From positions 67,091,284 to 67,155,283 of the forward strand of contig NC_090698.1 in NCBI RefSeq assembly GCF_040954835.1: DNA of 64,000 bases. The letters run 5' to 3'. The translations under genes were made by a program, and so were the position numbers. Each line of letters begins with the position of its first letter. Position 1 is the stretch's first letter. This DNA comes from Lepisosteus oculatus. Lineage: Eukaryota > Chordata > Actinopteri > Semionotiformes > Lepisosteidae. This document shows positions 23,145-35,300 of the stretch, in pieces. The notes beneath the pieces were generated by a model, which made no database searches, had not been told where the DNA came from, and was given only the letters and a program-made list of their open reading frames with translations.

Positions 23145-23500
23145 AAGACCTGCACTGCCCACCCATGGGCCAGTGGCTACAGACAATCCCACTGCTTAGC
23201 ACTACACTGACCAAGACCTGGACTGCCCACCACTGGGCCAGTGACTACAGACAAGCCCACTGCACAGCACTACACTGACCAAGACCTGGACTGCCCACCC
23301 ATGGGCCAGTGGCTACAGACAATCCCACTGCTTAGCACTACACTGACCAAGACCTGGACTGCCCACCACTGGGCCAGTGACTACAGACAAGCCCACTGCA
23401 CAGCACTACACTGACCAAGACCTGGACTGCCCACCCATGGGCCAGTGGCTACAGACAAGCCCACTGCACAGCACTACACTGACCAAGACCTGGGCCCGTC
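23145..23500. repeat. 68-bp minisatellite, 5 copies
   Basis: The unit (CCCACCCATGGGCCAGTGGC ... CACTGACCAAGACCTGG) starts near 23161, 23229, 23298, 23366 and 23435. Two variants alternate: A has CCCATGGGCCAGTGGC and B has CCACTGGGCCAGTGAC. The order A-B-A-B-A points to a 137-bp two-unit duplication step. It lies between the 3' ends of SLC10A6 and CCDC125. Confidence 0.85.
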
Positions 23501-26345
23501 TCACTGGCCTTCCTGCCAGCTCATTGAGGTGTGACAACGTTACAACAGCACAACCTTTGTCCTCGTGCTGCCTGTGTAGCAACAGCTTCCTTACAAGGTG
23601 AGAATGTGGCTATTAGCTGTGAAAGCACGTATTGCCAGACTTGAGCCCCGCCTGGATATGGGTGAGATGAGCTGGAATGATGTGTGGCATCTAGAACTCA
23701 GAGAGCAGCAAACAGGCACGCGCTTGTCCAGGATCTAAGAGAAATGAGGCAGAGTCCCTCAACACAGCACCTGCAAACTGGGGACACATATGTGCTTTGT
23801 ACAGCTTGGATCGTATCCAACGGTGGCCACACCCATTATTAGATCTTGACTTTTAAATTTAAAAATGAACGAATTTACCTACAGTATAACATGCCTGTTC
23901 ATTCCAGAGTGTTCCAAAGACGCTGTCAAACTCCCCACTGTCATTGTAAAATGCTGAGAACTATTTAATATTTCTTCCCAGAATTCACAGTGGCTGTGTG
24001 CTCTTAAGATATCGTTGGACTCCCAGCGGTCTGGAGTATCTCTGACAAAGAGAAAACGTGGTTAGACTGACCTCTTCTGGAGATAGGCGGTGATGCAAGA
24101 AAGAGAAAAGTTCGACTACTCTTCAATGCACATAGACCTTTTTTTTTAGGCCAAGCCGTACAGACGCTTGTGGCTGTCTGGAGCCAAGTGCAAATTCCCA
24201 TGCCCGGACTCCTTCGGTTCTGGAAATCACTTGGATAGATACTAGTAGCTCTTAGGATATCATAGAATGCCATCGTGATCTGGCCCTGCCCGTCAGCTTG
24301 GAGTTAAATGCAATTGCTAAAAAATGTCAGGTCCTTCAGTCTGGGGAGGCTTCACTGACCTCAGCCCTTTACCGACACTCATGTGGATGTCGCAAGCAGG
24401 GTCAGCTGTCCTGCAGGATAGCCATGGCAGTGAGTGAACTGGTTTTCATAATTCTCAGAACTGTGCTCATGACATTGATTCACCCCTATAGGCGTTTACA
24501 TTTTTTCCACGCCCAGATCTGAGAATCCGCCAAAGGTGTTGAAAGCAATTCAGCTTTCCCTTCTTTATGTGGGAGTCTTTTGCTTTGTTTAAATACAGTA
24601 ATCATTTCGAAACATATACCATAATGTATACTCCATTGCCTGCAGCTTTGGCACTTTTTTTGAGAGTGCGCTTCTTAAATCTAGAATATTTTTACTGTAG
24701 GTCGCATTAACATTTAACTCTGTTAAAGACTCCTCTGTTCACATTCTGCCTTTTCTTGTTGGGACTGCAGTAATGCAATAAGAACAGAAGAGGGCTGTTT
24801 ATACACAAGATTTCTGAGTTCTTCAATTTGTAATTTCTAAACTCTGTATAATACTGACAATTTGCATTCAAAATGATAGGAAATAAAAAAACCTAACTAA
24901 TTCTGATTTGACTTGTTATTCTCAGAGAAATTGAGAAACCGGTTACTGAGCTCAATAATGTTCTCAATTATACCACAGCTTCTTTAAAGATATCCCTGGA
25001 TTAATGATCTATTAGCAATAAAACTAGATAAGAGGGCTAAATAACCTTCACAGGTTTGTAACTTTTCCTATGCTTTCACAACACCAAGGACCGCAAAGGT
25101 TTTGAAATTTTAAAAGAACGACTAAATAGAAATATTGCATCGCCAGAACAAAAATGCACTCAATTGATATTAAGAGCAACCTTTTAATATAGAAATACTG
25201 AGAAGCTTTTACAAAGAGATGTTCAGAGCATTTCACAAAGATATTCAATAGACCTATCTTCAATTCTAAAAACTCAAGCTACTTTTCTCTTTAAAATTAC
25301 AACAGCTCGGTCAGGTTTTAAAACCCTTTTCCTTAAGAAACCTTCAGACTAATCTGTAGTCCTTATTCCCGTTCTGGAATTCAGTCGGTAGACCAGTTCT
25401 CCTCAGTAGGTGGGTCAGTGTTGCAAGTAACTGGCGAGCTCCTCTGAGCTAGTCCCCTCCTAGCTTGCAGAGTTGCTATACAGCTGTATCGTGCATTAGT
25501 GTTTCCTCCGATTCCCAAAAAGCAAAAAGTAAAAAACTTGACTTAAAGGTGACTTGTCTTGTTTTGAAAGACTCTTATCCTCGTAAGCTATGCCAAGCAT
25601 GGAGCTACTGCTATCCACCCTGTACTGGAATGAAGTAGGTAGATGGGTAATAAACCTCTGTTTAACTCTGAAAGCATGGGACATCAATCCAATGTTATGG
25701 TCTTTTTTGCAAAAACAAAACGGTTTATTCTTAAGTGTTTATTAGTAATGATAGCAGGTTAATGGCATGATTACTGAAACCCCAGACTGACAATTCCAAA
25801 AACTATAATCACCCCAATATTTTAATTCTAGCATTAAAACAATTCCTTTCATTCATTTTTTTGGCATGTATCCTTATAAAAGTGAGTTTACAAAACATTT
25901 CCCTCTTGAGAATTTTTAAAACCAGCCTTTCTGAATTTGAAAGGAATTTAAAAGTTAAAATGGACAACTGCTTCAACATGTAGATTCTGCCAAGTAAGAG
26001 ATATTTGTTTTTTTGCCTGTTACTTTTTTCGTGTCTTCCTAACCAGGATTTATGCTGTGAGTGTTGGTCTTTGTGGCCTGAGCGTCTCTCCATGAATCCT
26101 TTCCAGGTTCTTCAGAGGTGGGGAATACTGTCTCTTTGTCATGTTAGATTAAATTAATGAATTTCGCCAGAGCACATACACATGGGAATCACTCATCTCT
26201 GTCAGGCCAGACCAAGACTATTAAAAACAAGCTTAAAAAGTTAGCATGTTTTTCTGCAGTTTTCTATATTTATGAGTCTTTCAGATGAGAGGTTCTCCTT
26301 CCTTCTGGTTTTCCACTGGTTCTGTCTGTGTCTTAATCTCACTCT
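23501..26345. other. intergenic, tail-to-tail region between SLC10A6 and CCDC125
   Basis: No gene is seen. On the minus strand AATAAA occurs at about 25722-25742 and ATTAAA near 25818; either could end CCDC125. A segment near 23650-23720 weakly resembles 52440-52510 (GTGGCATCTA...CTTGTC(C/T)AGGATC), suggesting an old dispersed repeat. Confidence 0.4.
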
Positions 26346-29300
26346 TCATATCTGTCCCAGTTGAGTTACAGGGGCATCAGTCGGCTCTTTCTCAGATGGC
26401 AGTGCCAAAGCAGTGGAGAAGTTTTTCTGGACGCCAGTTTTCTCTGTCTGTGTTTCTGTCTGGACGCCTATTTTCTCTGTCTGCGTTTCTGACTGAACGC
26501 CTGTTTTCTCTCTCTGCATTTCTGTCTGGATACCTGTTTTCTCTGTCTGTGTTTCTGTCTGTATGCCTGTTTTCTCTCTCTGTGTTTCTGTCTGGACACC
26601 TGTTTTCTCTCGTGATGTTTCTGTCTGGATGCCTGTTTTGTCTCTCGGTGTTTCTGACTGTGTCTGTGTTTCTTTCTGGACGCCTGTCTTCTCTCTTGGT
26701 GTTTCTGTCTGGACACCTGTTTTCTCTCTTGGTGTTTCTGTCTGGACGCCTATTTTTTCTGTCTGCGTTTCTGACTGAACGCCTGTTTTCTCTCTCTGCA
26801 TTTCTGTCTGGACACCTGTTTTCTCTGTCTGTGTTTCTGTCTGGACGCCTGTTTTCTCTCGTGATGTTTCTGTCTGGATGCTTGTTTTGTCTCTCGGTGT
26901 TTCTGACTGTGTCTGTGTTTCTGCCTGGACGCCTGTCTTCTCTCTTGGTGTTTCTGTCTGGATGCCTGTTTTCTCTGTCTGTGTTTCTGTCTGGACGCCT
27001 ATTTTTTCTGTCTCCGTTTCTGACTGAACGCCTGTTTTCTCTCTCTGCATTTCTGTCTGGACACCTGTTTTCTCTGTCTGTGTTTCTGCCTGGACTCCTG
27101 TTTTCTCTGTCTGTGTATCTGTCTGGAGGCCTGTTTTCTCTCTCTGTGTTTCTGTCTGGACGCCTGTTTTCTCTGTCTGTGTATCTGTCTGGAGGCCTGT
27201 TTTCTCTCTCTGTGTTTCTGTCTGGAGGCCTGTTTTCTCTCTCTGTGTTTCTGTCTGGACGCCTGTTTTCTCTCTCTGTGTTTCTGTCTGGACACCGGTT
27301 TTCTCTCTCTGTGTTTCTGTCTGGACGCCGGTTTTCTCTTTCAGTGTTTCCTTGCTAACAGAGGAGTGCTGTCGTGCCCGACAGCTCTTGCATGTGGCAG
27401 CTGGGCGCAGGGTCCCAGGGTCCGAGCTGCGGCGGTCAGCTCTGCCCTCTCGCCTGCAGCTGCTACTTCCTGCAGGACATGCGTCTGTCACTTGCCGGAG
27501 GCGGCGTTCCAGCTCTTCAGAGTTGCGAGCCAACATATAGCTGACCTTTCTCTGGTGGGCCAAGGCTTCCTCTTTGTCGTTGAGCTGCAGTGAGTAAAAC
27601 ACAATATTAAACCACTCAAGGAAAAGTCCCCTCTGGGTTTACATTTTCAGTTTGGAAACTCAACAGGCATTCACAGGACAGACTGAGACATACAGAGGGG
27701 GAACAACACTACAGAAAACACCTGTCAGTTAGAAATTAGCTGCTTATATGTACTGAGGCATTATCAACACAGACAGTGTTGCACATGGACAAGTGACAGG
27801 ACTGCAAGATCTTCCTGTTTGACTGTCCTTTCCCATCAAATTCTGTACCTTTTGCTCATCTGTTAATAATCTGTTAAGTTTTGACCCAGTACATTTTATT
27901 ACAGTTACTAACTGCACACCTGGGTGTAACAGGCATTAAAAGCAACATAATTACAAACATCCTCAAATGACATAATAGGTCTGCTGAGTCTAAATCGGTC
28001 ATCAATACTACCAACACCTTAATCGCAAAAAGATTCAATGCTGCAAAGCACCCTGGATCTTTTTTGCGGGACCACAAGGAAAGATCCTACAAGAAACAGA
28101 AGCATATACTGAGGACACAGCTGCATGTGGGCAAGGACTGAGACACAGACCAGATCGACGAGCATCTGTAGCGTCTCCGCCGGGTCGTCCTGGATCTCCA
28201 GCTTCCTGCCCTCAGCCGTGGACAGCAGCAGCCCCTTCAGCCTCTGGGCCACGCTGAGAGAGCCGCTCTTCACCAGACTCCCCCCTGGGGACGCAGGAAC
28301 AGACACTCACGATTCCAGAGTTATTTACACAGGGGAGGGGACCCACTTCATTCGCCACTGAAGCGCAGACACATGGTGACCATGAAGCAAGTTGTGTGGA
28401 GAAGCGAGGGACAGCCAATCACCAGCCGATTTGTGGGGGGAACGGTAGGTAGATAAAATTGTTCAAGCCCATGTGGGCACTGGATTAACACCCTGACACT
28501 TATGACCAGTCCCATGGGATATGTAATAACATGGCAGTCTGCAACTTGGTTTAACATCTCTTTGAAATGATGGCACCTCCTAAATCGGTGTCCCCAGTCA
28601 CCATGCTGGGGAAAGGATTGGATACTGTAAGAGCGCCAGCTACTGATCCACAAGCATCACGTAGATCTGGCAAGATTAAGCTAGGCTAACACATGGCTGT
28701 CAAGGTGGTTTGTGCTCCAGCTGAAAATTAGCTCTTCTATTCTAATTATTCAAGAGCCATAGCTCTTTTCCTAAAATTAGGTAAAATAAATAAACATACA
28801 AAGCAATTCATTTCATTTTCTTAATTTTGCTCTGGAGCTGGAGGGCTGAAAATTAAATTGCCAGCCTACATCTTTTCAAGAACTGCGTTGTAACGTGAAA
28901 TGCTTACAGGGCAGTCATAAAAAAAAACAGAACAGTTGAAAATGTTTTAACAAACATAAATCCAATCTTTTGACTAGTTCAGCAGTTCTTTTGGAAGTGG
29001 CTATTGAGATGTCATGAGGAAAAAATGGTAACACATTTGGAGCCGCTGAGTTGTAGAGGATCTGAGACACATTCAGATCAATGGAACTGTCTGGTTTACC
29101 TTGGCTAATTAAGATCTTGGTAAATCATTAAGAGTCGTCGACAGTCCAGGAGAACAAGATAAAAAGACAGAAAGGTAGAGAGGAGGGAAAGAGAAGAGGC
29201 CGGAGACACAGAGGAGAGGACGGACCGCTAGACTAAAGTGCCAGGGGAGAGGTCTGGGTACAGATTAACTGCAAAGACCAGAACGGAGCTCAGTATTTGA

Positions 29301-32300
29301 ACCTTTTTTAGAGAGCTTGCTGTACCGTTGTTTTTAAAAAACCGATTTCCTGCATAGAGAATCCCTCGGTTAAAAACGGCCTCTCCTGTAAGTGTGTGCA
29401 TTTTTTTTAATAATATAGGTTCCCTTTCACTTTTGTAGCATCCAGGTTTATAGAGAGATTTTCTAAGTTTATTGTGTTTGGTTTAGAAGGAAGGTATATC
29501 TCTCCTATTGGCCTGTGTAAGTATTATATAGGATTTTTAAATATTTGGTAGCAGGCTGTGTTTTTCTTTCTGCCGGTGAGGATAAAGACCTCTAAGATGC
29601 CTCGTTTGAAAACAGAGAATCTGAATCTTGATCCACAGGCATCTCCACAGCCACCCTGCTCTCCCCCGAGGACCCCATGCGGACTATAAAAGCCTAAAGC
29701 TTACAACAGCAGTCCATGAGGTGCGCAGCGCAGATCCCAGCCGGCGGTCCGGGGGTCTGTCGCACTATACCTGCACTCTCCTTCCGAGTAAACAGTAACA
29801 CCTTGTTTGGAATTAACCGTACCTTCCTCCTTCCTGGCTCTGGGGACGTCTTTGCGCAGGTGTCCCTCGGTCTCTGTCAGACGAAAGGTCTGGTCGCTTC
29901 TCCTCTTCAGCTGCTGCTCAAAGGCGATGCGGAAGGCATCTGCCGTCACATACGCCTCCTCTTTTCTCTTCTTTTGGACATCCAGCTACAGCAAAACATT
30001 GCCCGCGGAGCAGAGGCCAACAGGAAAACTTTTTATCGCTCTTTATCCCAGACACTTACTGCACAAAAATACCTTGCTGACTTGAATGTGCTGGATCTTG
30101 AAAAGGACTATTGACACTTTTATGAGAAATTAAAACTTGAATTAATTAAGAGCCTGTTTTCCACCTGAAGTGTCAAAGTGAGATGTACAATTCTCTGGAA
30201 TCCTGCCTGATTAAGTTTGCCGACGTGCAGTTTCCCTCTTCACGGTTGTGGGACAAATGTGAATCGGACCCGGCGGGGTCATGTAATACTTTCTTCTTAC
30301 CGTTGTTAAAAAACCCCAAAGGATTTTACTCGTGGTAGAGGCCAGAAAATGGCCAAAAAAGTCTTTAAAGTGAAAGTCTGAAATCTTAAATGATGTAAAC
30401 ATGCGCTGAACAAGGTGAAAAACACAGATACTGTATGTAGAAACTAGTGTAGAATGGAGGCACGATGAAGACGCCATGCTAGATGAGGATAATAATGCAA
30501 GCTGACGTAATCAGGGGGCCTCTTGTGGGAAGAAGATGCCGGCTGGGTGTTCAACGCAGTGGGTGTGTAGAAATCTCTGGTAAACGGTACCTCTTGCCTG
30601 AGCTGCAGGACCTGCTTCCGGCTGGCAGCTGCGGACTGGGCGCAGGGGCAGGGCTCCTCCTCGCTGGTGCTGCAGTTACAGGCGCCCAGCACGGCCAGCT
30701 GGGAAAGACACGGCACTGCGCTTCAGGGATCAGGAAACACACCCCACTTAGGACAGGACCCAGCTCCTACACACTTCAGGGATCAGGACACAGACCCCAC
30801 ACAGGACAGGACACAGCTCCTACATGCTTCAGGGATCAGGACACAAACCCCACACAGGACAGGACACAGCTCCTACACGCTTCAGGGATCAGGACACAAA
30901 CCCCATAGAGGACAGGACACAGCTCCTACACGCTTCAGGGATCAGGACACACACCCCACACAGGACAGGACACAGCTCCTACACACTTCAGGGATCAGGA
31001 CACACACCCCACACAGGACAGGACACAGCTCCTACACGCTTCAGGGATCAGGACACAAACCCCACACAGGACAGGACACAGCTCCTACACGCTTCAGGGA
31101 TCAGGACACAAACCCCACACAGGACAAGACACAGCTCCTACACCCTTCAGGGATCAGGACACAAACCCCACACAGGACAGGACACAGCTCCTACACGCTT
31201 CAGGGATCAGGACACAAACCCCACACAGGACAGGACACAGCTCCTACACACTTCAGGGATCAGGACACAAACCCCATAGAGGACAGGACACAGCTCCTAC
31301 ACGCTTCAATAAATACTAATACTCCTAACACATATCACACATAACACTTATTAGGAGGCCATGCTTGTTAAAGGCTAGGGGGAAATTTGTCCAGGATTTA
31401 GGGTAGGGTTACATCCCTACTATTTTTGAGAAATTCCAAGAGTTTTGTAATGACCCCAGAGATGGTTTTACATCTCATCCCTAAGGACAACACCATTTAT
31501 TTTTAAAGTATAGTGTCCCCTTCGCTATACTGGGGTATCAGGACCCACAAAACCCCCAGGGTGAGCGCCCCCTACTGGCCCCACTGACACCTCTTCCAGC
31601 AATGGCCTTAGTTTTTTCCAGGAGGTCTCCCATCCAGGTCCTGACCAGGCTCACAGCTGCTGAGCTTCAGTGGGCTGCCAGTTGTCACGAACCTCACCTA
31701 GCCCCTTCCTGATTTTAGCACTCCTAAAAGCATTTATTTATAAGTTCCACATGTCCTAGTATTGGTCTTAAAGCAGTCCTCTGAATTGACTTTTGTTAAC
31801 ACCTTTCAGGATTTCGAACACTTCTGTAATACTTCTGTGGATATTTTTCAGAGGAAAGCTGTGGGTACTTTTAAGAAATGGCTGGATTAAATTTGAGTTT
31901 CAATTAGCTACTAAACAATCAAGCAAAGAAGAGCTTTTCAACCGTTCATATATTACAAAACATCTTTACCCCTTTTCTTGGCCTTAAAGGAATTTATTAA
32001 CAGTACACTTGGGTATAGCAACAATACCGCATGAGCTGTATGTTTTACTCATTGTTCTGGATAATGTGCTCCACACATGCTGCTCTGAAAACAGCAACGC
32101 AAACATTAAGAAACTCAGTATTACGAAAGCTATTCAAATATTAAGAAACTCCGACCAGCTCAATTATGTCAATCGTTCATTGTACAATAAATCATATTCG
32201 TAGCTTTGCATTCCCATAGCAGTTTGAGTTGCCCTGGAGTAGATAAACAATCTGGTCTCTGTTGCCCATTTGCATGGTTAGAAAGCAATGATAGCCAGTC

Positions 32301-35300
32301 AAAGCAGCATCTGAAAGGCTTTCACCATCTGTCTGTTGTTTTTTTTTTCACTTGGTCTATAGGAACCTCTCATTATGACTGTTTTTACATCTCCACTACC
32401 CAGTCCATTACAGCCCTAGTGCCGGCACACCAGAGGTAGAGGCCTTTAAGATGTGCCCTTGAAGGCAAAGGAGTTTAGACTAGGCTGCACAGAGACAGCA
32501 GAGATAGCAGAGGGGAGCTGATTGGCTTTATTATGCTGCTGGCAGACCAGTCTATCACATTATGCTGCGTTCTCAGCCAGACAAAGAGTTGCAAAGCTTT
32601 ATAGGGACACCCACACAAAACATGCTGTTCGTTCTGATCCTCACAAACCTTCACCCCGTTGAGAAATTCTGCCTGATATCGCTTTTCAAGCTCCCCGGCG
32701 CAGGTAGCACAAAAAGCAGCTTTCACTAATGTCACAGCAAACCCATGCTCCTCAGCAAGACGAAGACAGCTCAGTCACTACCCAGAGCAGCTTCCTCGCT
32801 CTTCCCTCGCCTGCGCCCCCTGGGCTCTCTCACCTCCAGGGCAGTGCCCTCTCGGACCATGCTGCTCCGCGCTGGGAGAGACCCCTGGAACATCTTCTGC
32901 TCTTTCACGTTGAGCATAGCAAGGAGCTCCAGGCACTGCTGGCTCAAGTCTGCAATTCACGGAAACCAAACCTCTGAATCACAAACCCGCCCTGATGGTG
33001 TTAAAAACAATGATCAATCACCGCCTCCCCTCATTTACTCAGAAAATGAAGCAAACCCAACAAAAGCAGGTTCACAATACAAGTAACACTACTGCAGTCT
33101 ATCCCACCCCCTTCAGTAAAGAATGATTTGTCAATTTCTTTTCCTTCTGTCAGTACTCGTGTACAAACAGGGTGGAGCACACAGATTACGCATCTGAAAA
33201 ATCGTAGCTGAGGTTGAGCATGAATGCAGACTGTGACCTTGCGACTCACAGGCGTTCTCTGATTTCACCTGCCGGAGCTCACTGGCCTTGTCCTCCAAGC
33301 TGTCTCCCAGTGATTTGTTGTCACTGCACACCCTGCACAAAACATAAGACACCCCCACTCAAGCCCAGAATATATTTACGTGAGGAAATTCTGCACTTTC
33401 CAAAGCCCTATAAAACGAATCTCTCCAACAACAGACTCTAGGAACTTCCGGACACTCCAAAACACAGAAAATGAAGACATTCTTCTTTTTAGATAACTTT
33501 TCAAATAAAAGTTTCCTAAAAGGCAGCAGAATATTCCATAGAAACTATTCTACCACAAAGTATACTGCAAACAAATAAAACAAGGGATTTACTACATTCC
33601 TATGACAAATGATTACAATCCTAATTGTTGAACACCTGTCAGAACACAAAATAACGAAATCGGGCAAATTCTGTGGCCTCTTTTTAAAGGAGTACGGTAA
33701 CGCCTTCAGTGCTTATTGCAAGGAGACATTTTTTGCCTGTCGACAAGTAAGACTGTGAAGAGTAAGAGAGACGAGTTAGAAAGTAAGAGAAACAACAAAA
33801 ACATATATTCAGTACAATTTGTTGTTGTTCCTCATGCCCGGAAGGAGCAGTGCAATGCCTTTCCCTTTTTAATTTTCTTGTGTAAGAAAACGCACCTGTC
33901 GTACTTGTCCTTCCAGGACTGCTCAACGTTTCGGAACTGCACCTGGTTGAAGGTGATCTCCCACTGCAGGGCATTGACCTCCTGCAACACAAGAGCCACA
34001 TCCGCCCGCTGAGCAGGGTGCATTTCAGAACTACGACTAAACTGAATCGGCTTCATCACCCTGCTCTCCTCCCCACTGATAGCTGATGTGTGGTGAGCGC
34101 TCTGGCGCACTATGGCTGTCATCACATCATCCAGGTGGGGGCTGCACACTGGTGGTGGTGGAGGGGAGTCCCCCTTACCTGTAAAGTGCTTTGAGTGGAG
34201 TGTCCAGAAAAGTGCTATAGAAGTGTAAGGAGTTATTATTAAACAAACACAGAGCAGCTGAGCAACCATTTCTGTTCACTCATACTTTCTTTATCTCCCC
34301 CTTTAGTTCATGAAAGCAACTGAAAATGATAAAAGCACATGGAATGATGATAATTGGAAAAGCTTTAATACTCCATTCATTTATTTTCTAACCAATTGTA
34401 TACAGTAAGGCACTGCAGGGGATCTGGGGCCCATTCTCGAAGCTAAGACACACTCTGGACAGGATGCCAGTCCATCGCAGGGCACACAGACACAAACACT
34501 CACACACACTCATACTGGGGCTTTGGACTGTGGGAGGAAACAGGAGCACCTGGAGGACATCCAAAAATATGGGGAAAATATACAAACTCCATGCAGACAG
34601 CACCCCCTGAACTGAACCCAGAGCTCCAGCATTGCACGCCTGTAGGTCTAACCATTGTGCCACCATGCCTCCCCATTTTTATTTGTGCTGTTTAGAAACT
34701 TTAAAAAGTATATAAATGCACTGGTATTGTGTCTTTATGATCCTTTTCATATTATTGCAAATGTATTTGGCTATATACAGTGAATGTCACCTACTTCAGT
34801 ACACATTTGCAAAACTGGCCATAACTGAAGTAGTCTGAATGAAGTCCTTAAGGTTGCAACAGCTGTGCCCCCCCTGGGATTTGAACCCACAACCTCCTTA
34901 AAGTCCTTAAGTCCAAAGTGATAACCACAGCTCCTGACTTTTGTGGAGTTCATCCTCAGTGTAAACAAAAGCAGGACTTTGGAGATGAAAGGACAGAGAG
35001 AAAAAACAAGCCATTGCTAAGACCTTCACTGAATTATATTGCACATTTTGAATGAGAGTAGCCGAAGGTATATGAGCCTGTGGCTCCAAGACACACCTTC
35101 TCCAAGACCTTGTTCCTCTCCTCGCTCTTCTGGAGTAACGTCTTGGTGTGCGTGGTAGCTTTGTCAAACACAGCCTGTAGGGAAGTAAATTAACAAATAT
35201 ATATATATATTAAAAAACATTCAAAAACTCTTAGTTCCACTTATGCAACCTCTCACTGATTCAGCATCACGCACAATAAAACAAACCCCCCATGTTTCTA

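Noticed and set aside
26285-27358. 357-codon plus-strand open frame with [10 protein letters not shown] repeats
   Set aside because: It is the antisense reading of the CCDC125 coding minisatellite. A 33-bp period keeps every frame free of stops if one unit is, and the conserved [13 protein letters not shown] block fixes the real strand as minus.
30667-31344. 225-codon plus-strand open frame of repeated [12 protein letters not shown]-like peptides
   Set aside because: It lies in the 53-bp intron minisatellite; the same peptide pattern appears in all three frames and no flanking coding sequence supports it.
34861-34925. tRNA gene on the minus strand
   Set aside because: Only the A/B-box region is present, followed by a non-tRNA body; it is a tRNA-derived SINE.
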